Below are positions 20,059 through 31,400 of a stretch of DNA of 37,500 bases, in pieces. Position 1 is the first letter of the stretch. Each line of letters begins with the position of its first letter. The notes beneath the pieces are model-generated. The model worked only from the letters and a program-made list of their open reading frames with translations, had not been told where the DNA came from and searched no databases. Origin of the DNA: Priapulus caudatus (lineage: Eukaryota; Priapulida; Priapulimorpha; Priapulimorphida; Priapulidae); the NCBI RefSeq assembly GCF_000485595.1, contig NW_014578317.1:28242-65741 (forward strand). The letters run 5' to 3'. The translations under genes and the position numbers were made by a program.

Positions 20059-23000
20059 GTACATTTTTTGGGGCCTTTGTATGTAACAGTATAGAGATCA
20101 AATGACATGATCGAAATGCTTCGAATGCATCCTAGTGCATACCACCTTTTAGCTCAGCTGACGAAGTCAGATGCAGCTTGTAGAATCGCATGATTGTCTG
20201 TTCGTTCGTCCGTCCGTCCGTCAACAGTTGGGCAGAAATCTTAAGTGCTCGAAGTACGGTCTTGATATTCGGGACGTCGAGGGGGATCGCGAAAAGCACT
20301 CGGGATGTCGAATTTGGGGGACAAGGGTCAAAGGTCAAGATGTGTCAATGGAGGGGGAATATTTTCCCCTTAACTTAAGGTATAGGAGGAAATACGGAAT
20401 TGCGGCACAAATCTCAACGGCTCGACCTACGCTTTTAATGTTCAATGTATTGTGTGATGGCGATGAAACCCATCACCAGCGCGAAATTGGAGGTCACAGG
20501 TCAAAGGGCAGTGGGAAAAGGTCAGATATCAGACATTTTCTGAGGACATGGTCTAACGGACCTAGTGCAAAACCTTTTTGTTTCAGCGCTGACCTACCAT
20601 TTTTATCACTTTATTGAAAGGACCATGAAATCTACTTTCCGCTGACGTGTGAAGAGTAAGTGTCTGATAACCTTTTAACCCTCAATAGGAGGGTTAAACA
20701 TGGATTTGTTGACTGTTAACAAAGGACTAAACTGCTTTTGCTATTAGAGCCCCCTCCATCCCCACCCTCCCCCACCACCACCACTACGCTTGAGCTCGAC
20801 GCATATCCATGATAACATGTTAATATAGCGAATACACAGCTGTATCTTTATTACTGTACTACCAGTAGGTATAGCAAAGCCTATCATAGTGTAGTGGCCT
20901 GTACAACTGTAACGTTTACTTTATACTCATAGCTATATATACTTTATATTATAGCTCTCGACTGCTCGCTGGTGTTATCCGTGATCGCGTGTTCGTGACT
21001 AGGTATATTATCGGAGGTAACACGGTGTCGTGATGACAAACAATGAACGCTGGTGATACGTGGTTAGATTACAAACATGTTTACTTGCTCCGACGTCGTA
21101 CACACATAACAAGGGTCCGTGTAAATGACCCGTACGAATACAGAAAGGTACGCGGGATACAATGTATAACTTACATATCAGTTGGATGGTAGCTAGTACT
21201 AGCACTATTGACGTTACGTCAGTCGTCGTGTAGGCAGCAAAACGGAGAGATCGAGCCCCTTCTTTTTGACAAACATCATTCTTTATAGTGACGCGGTCTC
21301 TATTGTCTAAGTTCCCCCCTTGCCTATTGGCTGCTGCCTTGCCGGTCAAGTGGTCCCGCCAGCCCAGCGCTGCTATTGGCTGGTTATGCGCTATTAATCT
21401 CTGTTCCCAGTGGCCGTTGGTGTGGGTCGTGGTCACGCCCTTTTTATGGTCCGGCCAATTACGTGCTGCAGCCACTGTTAGCATGTGCGTGTTTCTTAGA
21501 CAATAGACCTGTCCTATATCTTGTGACCCTCGCATTTCGCCTGACCTGTTTCTATTTATTATTCTATTTATTATTAATCCTATTTCTTCATTACCCAACT
21601 CCTTCAATCAAACCTGAGTATACATAAGTTGTATTGTTCACTTTCATGCCTCAAATACTATACTAAAAGTGGATGGGTCCAAATACTTGTTACTTGCCCA
21701 AAATCATATGTTATGTACAAATTAGCCATCAGTAAGCTATTAATTGTTAGTGTTCGTGTTCATCTTTCATGGTAAATGTGCATATTTTGATATTATTCAA
21801 AACAAAAAGGATTTAATTAAAATACACACGCACCTCTGTATAGCTGGATAAAGAGTCAAATTACTCAGGTTTTATATTGTTTTAATAACAACGAAATTTT
21901 GCACAATTAAATCTAAATACACCCAAGACGTCACATAACTTTGGCTATACACTTGTATTTAACTTTATAGGATGAAATTGCAAATGGAACCTGGGATGAA
22001 ATTTCGGAGAGTGCCTCGTTTGCTGATTTCAAGTGCAAAATCAACTACCATTTCTTGCTGCAAGAAAATGAAAATGTGAATGATGGAGCTGACTGTGAAA
22101 AAGAAAAGGCTGAAGAGAAGCAAGATCAAGAAGGTGATGTCCCTTATAGTTATACCTCTTTCCTGGCTTGTTGCTTATGTGTTGTCATTCTGTATCAAGA
22201 TGAAATTGTGGATACTACTGTTTAAAGATTACTAGGCTGTACTAATGTTGTGATGTACACTAGTTACAAAGAAAGGCCACCTAGTATTTATACTTTGCCA
22301 TTCTTATAATATTACAGATGTGCTTCCAACTGCCATGCAAGATCTTATCAGTATGGACAATGATTTTCCTCCAAGAGCACATTGCCTAAGCAGATGGTAA
22401 AAATGTATTCATAGCATTTTACGTGCTTAAATTATTGTACCTCTGGGTACATTGCGTTTACATGTTAAAGGTTGTAAGGGTGAAGTTTAAAGCCCATGCG
22501 AACCCAAGTATGTGTATTTTTTTAATAAAAACACTAAACAATGTTTATGTGTAAGCAGTCCCATCTATTGAGTAATACTATAATTGATCAACTGAGTGTG
22601 ATCATTGCTTTCGACACGTGCCATCTTCAAAGGATCCCTTTAAGTTTAGCTTCTTTGTTTCTGTCATTCTGTATTGGAATTCTCTGTCTTCCTCTTTAGT
22701 TAATTGCAAATTTTCTGCTGGGATCCGTTGTGTTGATCTGTCTATTTGATCAACTTTTGCCTCTTTTCATCTTTGATATAGTCCCTTGGACTTCGAAGGC
22801 TAATATTTATGAGGTCATGGGGTCAATTACCACGGCAATCAATCAAGTTTAGCGACGGTCTACTGTACAATGTTACCATGAGCTGACTCACGTTTCGAGA
22901 TATGTCTTTCCAAATCTACGTTATCGGTGTGACATCACGCGAGATGCAATTTTCACATAGTTCCTTTACAAAATTACGTTAAAAATACGTTTAAAGTATT

Positions 23001-26000
23001 TAATAAAAATTGTTACTAATGCATATAGTTACAAAATAACATAGCAACACATTACTATGTTTAACATGTGTATTTTTGGGGGTTTGCATAGGCTTTAAGG
23101 TTAGTCCATGTAACCTCACAATAATGTAATCTGCAGAGATTTTATATTATTTTATATTATTAGTAACTTGTTAAAAAAGATGTAAGCAAAACATAATTTC
23201 TTTCCACAGTGCACATACATATAAAATTATGACAAATAAGTACATTGTAAAAAAGCAATGTTTTGGTGAAGCTTGTACGAGCTTTGTGGCACAATATAAC
23301 CTTTTCCTTTGCTGGTACAGGTTTGGAATTCGAGAGTTCCTTGTAATTAACCCTGAGGACATTGCAGATGCTGTTATTGGTGAAAGCAAGTGCAATATCC
23401 TGCTAAGTTCAATATGCATAGCCCTTAATAACACAAACTGGTAAGAGAAGGTTGTTTAGTAAACGTTTATTCTAGAAAACGTGATAAGTACATTTTATGA
23501 AAGTATAATTAAGTAATTATATACTTGGAACTTGGAACGTGCAATATCGCAAATAATTGTAATTGTGTGGTGAATGCATATATCAGCGATTTTCAGTAAG
23601 TGTTTTGTTCTAGAGACACTTGTTTACAATGTAGTAGTTCGAGAAACTCTTTAGACATGTTAGATTGGTTGACCATAATTCTTGTCTCCCGTGGCGTGGT
23701 AGTCAGGTGCCAATGTTTGTACAAGTTCATGAGCGATGGAGGAAGCTCTATCAGGGCATCTGTGAAGGACCCGGTATACGTACAGAGTTTGAGATGGTGC
23801 ACCTCAAAAAGACTCCGAAGCAGTGTCGCCATCTCTCTGGGCTATCAAAACTTTTCACTGACAAAGTGGTGAGTTCAGTGGGGGACGAATTGGATTCTAT
23901 CTAGATTTAATTTTTTAGCTGCAGTGATTGCGTAAACACTGAGTTAGTTCAGGCAATTCCAGACCGAAATGCTCATCAAAATATGCTAATGTGAGTGATG
24001 TCTGATACTGGTATGGTGTTTCATTTTGCATTTTTTATATTCTGAAACGGGCATAATTTTAAATATCTTCTGTCATTTTTTCTCGGCCTCTCTAGGGTTG
24101 TACGTCATCCACCGTGAAGGCCTCTGTGAGGTTTACCTATGTGGTACCTTATCATAATGTGTGGCATCGTGATTCAGGTATGGGGTTGATGAGTCCATTG
24201 CTATTTACATTTTTGTTTAGCTATAGAGTTAATGAAAAAAAAACATAAAAATGCACAAACAATGGCTGCTGTTCAATCCGTATAATTTGTCTGTTTCATC
24301 CTGACTTGTGATAACTATTATGTGCTAGTGACATTTTCCTCATGGCAAAATACTGTACGATTCTGGTCATGGATGAAGCTTACTGAATAGGTTTCTTTAC
24401 TATGCGACATGATTTATAACATAATGTTATGTTTCCACTCGTGTGTATGTGTAGCATTCTCTGTTTATTGCATAGATTTTGATACAAGTCTTGGGGGAGA
24501 TCATTATCGATTCCCAACTTTCACAGACTTGCCATTTGGAGCGTCTGAAGATCCTATTAGGTGCTTAAAAACTGTTATAGCTAATTTCTGGAAATATACC
24601 TACGTGTGAGTGAAGTTATGCAAGATACATTTATCATATATGGCGTTTCATATTTGAACGTGGTTGTGTTTCGTGTTGCTGTACACCACCATATTACATC
24701 TGTCTGTATAATATCTACGATACCATCTTTGTTACAGTGAATTGCATTTGGCAGTAACATGGCCCTCTCTTGCAGTAGAAATGATTTCCGATAATGAGGT
24801 CGTTTCGTAAGTATTGTGATAATAACATTAAATCAAGAACTATAAATATAAAGGATAGATGTGTTTAATTCGTTAGTGCATAGTTAGTCATTCACTCCAT
24901 GATTGGTTACAAAGTCACTGTGGCAAAATACAGATTATTACATGGCTTAAGTAATTTGAACAACATTACAAGCGTTATGTTCATTTTGCATAATGCGGGT
25001 ATGTACGTTTATGGTTTCGTATTTTACAGTGACCTGGACCCAAGTAGGGCCCCCCAGTGGTCACTTAGAGTAAGAATGAACAAGGAACCACAGTGCCTTC
25101 TTAGTGAGTTCTTGTTTTTCTCGATATAGTATTTAACTTTCTCTGTGTGTGCAGGGCTAAAGGTTCCACATTTTGTTACAGTATCGTTTTTTGTTATTAC
25201 ATCATGGTTATTAGGCAATATGCTATGGAGATTTGTCCATAACCGTAATTAGTGGTTTATTGAGAATTTACCTGCCTGGGTAGAATTGTGACCAATTGTA
25301 TACATGGTTAACAGTTAAACATTTGACATTATAACTCAACGTACTCAGTTATGCCATCATTGCAAAAATGAATAGGGTGTATGGGGTGAATTATTACTTT
25401 CACTTATATGAGGAAACATTAATTGTCTAACGATCAATCTATAACTCTGTCTGACATCACAGCACTAATATCTAAATGTCCTTGGTTTGGCTCCCAGGTT
25501 GCATGGCCCCAGCTCTGTGATTTGGGTGCCTATTTCATGTTCAACAGAACCCTCGTGTACAAGGCATTTAGCAAATATCTTGTAAGGCACACGGGATCAG
25601 TGATGGGATGGTCTCAATTGAGTTTCTGTTTGCTAGGTCAGTGCTTGTCAGAATTTGCAAGCATATGCCACAGAAATGAGACACAAGGAGAACTTTTAGG
25701 AATTCCGTCTGACACTGAAGGTAAAGCCAGAGGTACTATATAAGGCACAAGCTTGTGAGACATTATTGTCTAATTGTAAGACTGAAAACATATATCCTAA
25801 TCGCATGCATTGTATGTGTGCATCTTACAAATAATAATTGAACAACAGACCACCAATTCATAGCTTAGCTTACATTTTTTTATTATTTGGAGAAATTATG
25901 AGATTTGTACTGTGTTTGTACACAGTGAGTCAGATTTTCACACTTAACATCTGTCATATCACCAACTTCTTTCTTTCCACTGTCCACCCTTCTGCTCTGC

Positions 26001-28358
26001 TGATTGCATTTCACATGTCTGCTTTATGGAACCTGTACCAGTTCATGTCTTGTTTGCATTCCTTAGTATATCACATAATGCAAGATTCCCAATCCTTACC
26101 ATATAATAAAAATCATCCCTATCTAAATCTTTGACTTTTAGATGGGTTTACAGAGTCGGACATAGGTCAAGCTCTTCAGAAGCTGACAGAGCCCGAGATC
26201 TCGGTGCCTCTGCCTAGTGTAACACATGTCATGAAGCAGGCAAGGAGAGGAATTAGGAAGCGCGTGGTAGAGAAAGCACCTCTGAAACCAGGTAGAAATG
26301 CACCGCTGTATGCTTCGCAATGTTATTTAAGTTAAGAACGTACTCCAATGTGTTTTTCATAATTAGAAACATACATACTAAATACAGTATAGGCTCGTGT
26401 TGCTCTCGAGGAAGAAGTATAATCTCATTGGTCTAGCAGATATTCAATATTATAACACATACCATGTAATTCACTCATATCTCGTGATTCTTATGCTAGA
26501 AGACAGCTGAACATTGTGGAGATGAATTAAAAACCTTTTCAAGGGAACATGTAAAAATACTTATAACGTTTCAGATATGTTAAACGAGCTGCTAGATTTT
26601 CTCTTCCCGGATGCAGTCGACCCCACATACATGGACAGGCAGGCAGCAGAGGCAGGTCGAGACGATATTGAAAACAAGGATGAGAGAGAAGGAATGAAAG
26701 TATGTGTGGAACATTATTGCCTGCTTAATAGTATTTAAATTAGCATAATAAAGCATAAATGACACCTCCGCACCCCATTTATTGTACTAGCATTCCTATA
26801 TCTCAAATCTGTGATCGTTATGCTGTCATGTCTCATACGTTGCAATATTTATTATTAAACTAATTTAAAAATAACACATCTATCTATTTTTGTTGTAAAT
26901 GTTTACAATTGGTGTGCTGAAGTTAATAGTTTAGAAAAACTTTAGCGTGTATGGTCAGCAATGTAGATGTAAAGTAAAGCTCGTTATTGTTTGATATGTG
27001 TCGATACCGAGAGAGAGGCTTCTCATCTGTCTTGTGATCTTTCTTCAGGAGATATTTAAGTCTTTGAAGTCGGCGCCACCTTACTGCCTGACGTTCAAAC
27101 TGGCCATCTGTCTGTGTCATATCAGCCACCACTTCTCCAGTTGCACCAGTTCTGCAGTAGCATTGAGGGCCATTGCACAAATATGGCATGAATTTGTGCT
27201 AGAGTTGCGATACAGATGGGAACATAACTATGGAATACCTGAGTAAGTGTAGTACTATTATATATATATATATATTAGGGCTGTAACGAATACACTAGGT
27301 CACGAATACGATACGTATCACGATATATGCATGCGAATACGAATATTTCACGAATACGAATACTCATATATTAGGGCTGTAACGAATACACTAGGTCACG
27401 AATACGATACGTATCACGATATATGCATACGAATACGAATATTTCACGAATACGAATACTCACTTGTTGAAGCTGTAAATACTACCAAGGAATAAAAGAT
27501 ATATATATATATATGTGTGAATAAACAAAAATGCTTTATGTTAACGATAGAATGGCGCGCAATCATGCCCTGGCTCCTAGGGTGTTTTAGCAGATGTATT
27601 TTAGCAGACTCACATGAAAATGCGTATGTGTGTCTGCATGCGTGCGTGCGCGCGTGTGTGCGTCCACGTGTGTGTGCATGTGTGTTTGCGTGTGTGTGCG
27701 CGTGCGTGCGTGCGTGCGTGCGTGCGTGCATGCATGTGTGTTGTCCGCTATGCCTCCGGACAACTAAACTTTTGTCCGTTAACGAACAACTTTTAGCGGA
27801 CGATTGGTGAAATGCACTCGCGATTTATCGAGCCCCGTACTTCAATCAAAGGCGCCGCTGCCGCACACATGGCTGGAAAAACGCGGCATGGCTGTGTCAG
27901 ATTTTCGTGACATCACTGTACACGTGTATATCACAGGTCAACAAGAAAACCGCGGTATTGCGCTGGTTACGGTATAATAATTCTAAAATATTACAATTTA
28001 CACCGCGATAATATCGCAATACCGGTATACCGCTGCAACCCTAGTATCCGTCCCTTCTCACACGCTCGATATGGGGTGAGTGAACTTACACGTGATAGTA
28101 AGATACACGTCCCGGCCTTCTCGACGTGTGAGAAGGGATGGGTACCAGTCTATGTGCTTTCACGGGGAAACCTGCAAACGACATTCAGAATTCGAGCAAA
28201 TCGGCGTAGAATTGCAGTTTAAAAAAAAATTTTCAACTAGGTTATATTTATATTATTTGTATTCGTCAGTATTCGAATAATGATGACGCGAATAACGAAT
28301 ACGTATCGCCCAACAACAATATTCGGTGCACCGAATACGCGAGTGTATCGTTACAGCC

Positions 28359-28407
<49 letters not shown>

Positions 28408-31400
28408 GACAGTAGCAGGTAAAACTGTAATCACTGAGCAGTTGAACAAACTGAGGGAAACAAACTGTATGTCAATCTCTGGTGACAGTCTCAGTCACGG
28501 CAGAACTTGTAACATGGTGGTGTGTCTCGGAATAAGTTTATCGGATATGATGATAATATAGGAGTACATTTCTTTTATGCTAGATTAATTATTTTAAAGT
28601 TTTAGCAACAGTTTTAACAAACTAAATGAAGTTGGTTGAGCTGAATTTACTCTTGTGTGTTGGAATGTACATTCATGTACTGGGCTTAATTTTTCATGAA
28701 CATTTGCTTACATCATTACAGTGTAGAAGCTGGATCTCCCAACATGGCACACAGCCTGTTGCATCAGAAACTACAGGTATGACACATAATTATAGTCTGT
28801 ATCATATATGTCATGTGTGTGGTCAATTGTGACTAATTGTTTGTGTGTCTTCTTGTGTTGCTATCAAAACAATCATAATTTACGCATATCATAAAAAAAG
28901 ATTCTGACACTAGTGCTGTCAGAGAATTCGTACACAGGATGTTCTCTCTCTTGACTGTAGACTGACAGCCACGGGACTTTCTCCTGTGTGTATGGTCTTA
29001 TCTCTTACATGAAGGTATGTCTGTTTCTAGATGCTGAGCTGCTGTGTGCAGAAGAAGCGTAAGCATGCAGAAGACAGCCTGCGTGGCAGCAGCAACAGCA
29101 CTGGCACAGAGGGCGCCACCACTGCCACCTCGCTCAGCCACAACTCAAGCAGGGTGAGGCTGTCACCGCCGGCGTGCCAGAGCGACGATGACGACGAATT
29201 TTACGAATGCGAGGACATGCCATCGGACCCCATAGTGGTCAGTATGAGCCCATCCGAAGGACCAGAGTCAATCAGTGATGAAGGCCCAGCATGTGATCCG
29301 TGTGAAGGCGGCAACAACAACGTGATATCGTCAACGGCCACTTCATGGTCTGGGGAAGCTCTTGCAGAAAATGCAGATTCCACAAGCGAACGTTGCTCAC
29401 CTGACACCATCTTAGCAGAAGCTGAAGGAAGGCTACGACCTTGTAGTGACCTAAAGCTGCTGCGTGTGACTGATGAGCCACTGTATATACCCATCACTCA
29501 GGTAGGTATAGGCGCCTGTAACAGGTGTGGTATACAACTGCAGATCGCGCGAAATTTCAGTTAAAGAAATTCACATCGACGGCCACATCCTTCTGAACTG
29601 TTTGTCTTGGGGAAATATCATTCTTCCTTGTACAAATAAAGTGGTAAAGATGGTCATTCTTAAAAGGCACGTTCATATTCCCGTATTCCTTGCACCATAC
29701 TAAAGCCTAGAGAAATTTATGACGCGAGGGGAACACTCAATAAGACAGTTGATGTTCGCGGGATGAAAAATGATTGGTCTGTGCAGGAGCCAGCGCCACT
29801 GACAGAAGACATGTTAGAGGAGCAAGCGGAGGTAATGGCTCGTCTCGGCACCACAGCAGAAGGCGCTCATCTGCGTGCGCGCATGCAGAGCAATTGTCTG
29901 CTGTCAGACATGGAAGCTTTCAAGGCAGCCAACCCCGGCTGTGTTCTAGAGGACTTTGTGCGATGGTACTCTCCACGTGACTACTGCACAGAGGAGGGTA
30001 GGTAATACGTGCAGTTAAAGAATTGGAAATGCTGTTTGTCTTTTGTCAGCCAGGCACGTGCTAACTATGAAAGTGAACTGCTTCCTTAACTTATTAGCTG
30101 CACTAGGAAATCGATTGACTACTGTTAAAATGAGACAGCCATGTGGCAGATTTCCTTCTTTCTATTGGTAAGCTTATGGTGCTCAGCCAGCTGGCATATC
30201 AATGTCATAATTAGTGTACATAAAGTGATGCACATACGTATGTGTTATTGACTTTATTGCTAACTTGCTCCTGTTTATCCCGGCTACTGTTTTTTGAACC
30301 AACTTGAAGAATGTTTCTCTTCCATCAACAGCGTGAGCAGAAACTGCATAATTTTTTTTCTGGTCTTCATTTTCGTTTCATGAGATCTTCTAATTGAAAG
30401 TGAGCAAAGTATTAATTCGCCGACTGTCACTAGATATATATTACTGTGTATGTAAATATTTGATATTTTTTGCACTAGTTGATTAATGTTATATTGTTAA
30501 TTTGTTTATTCCTTTGAAAAGGCAAGCTTAGCAGTAGGATGCAGATCCCGGGTAATTTGTGGCAGGAAGTGTGGGAGACTGCAAAACCTGTCCCAGCAAG
30601 GCGTCAGAAACGACTCTTCGATGACATAAAAGAAGCAGAAAAAGTAATACTGACCTACCTATTTATTCTCTAGTATTATCTCAACATCATGGATTTGAAC
30701 AATATTTTATTACAATGTGTTTGTTACTTTTAATGTAATTTTAACGAACTCAAAGGCATAGATTAATTAGGGTGTGATAACATGGAGATACTGTCCGAAC
30801 TATTACAGTTACCTAAGTAGCCTTAATTACCTTCTTCTTAAAATCGGCAGGTACTTCATTTCCTGGCAGGTTTACGGCCAAGCCAGGTAGCCCTTTATAT
30901 GATGCCCATCGTCATTCATGTTGCACTGGTCAGGATATCAGAGCTAGGCGGTGGGTCTATTTCCTGTGTAGATATCAAGGGATACCATACATCCATCTAA
31001 AATTGAATGACTATCTTCTCCTTTCCTTGCCTTTCATATGGTATATCCCACTTTGATGGGTATAATATGTATAAGCTTCAAGCTTCATAGGCATGCTTCC
31101 ACGGATACACATGAAATTGACAGCACTTTCACAATGCTTACTAAACTTTGTTTAGGTATTGAATTAAGCTTAATGTATTAAGATGACTTGAACTGTAACT
31201 CTAGTTCTGCTGTTTTAGCCTGGATTTTTTTTTAAGTGTATGTGAATCTTTGTAGTCCTGCCATTTCCCCGTTATAGTGATTTAATATTTAGCAAATCAC
31301 TCGATGTCAATTTAAGTCACTGTTTTTACAGATGAGGGTCTGATTCCAACGTTTCAGAAGTCGCTCCAGGAGATAGGCAAAAAAGCTATCAGGTTGGCTC

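Noticed and set aside
20171-20617. 148-codon plus-strand open frame
   Set aside because: Lies in a RAB3GAP1 intron within repeat-like sequence. The composition does not look like a conserved protein and there is no homology I can name.
21008-21607. 199-codon minus-strand open frame
   Set aside because: No recognisable domain, crosses a GC-rich intronic patch, opposite strand to RAB3GAP1. Length alone is not enough.
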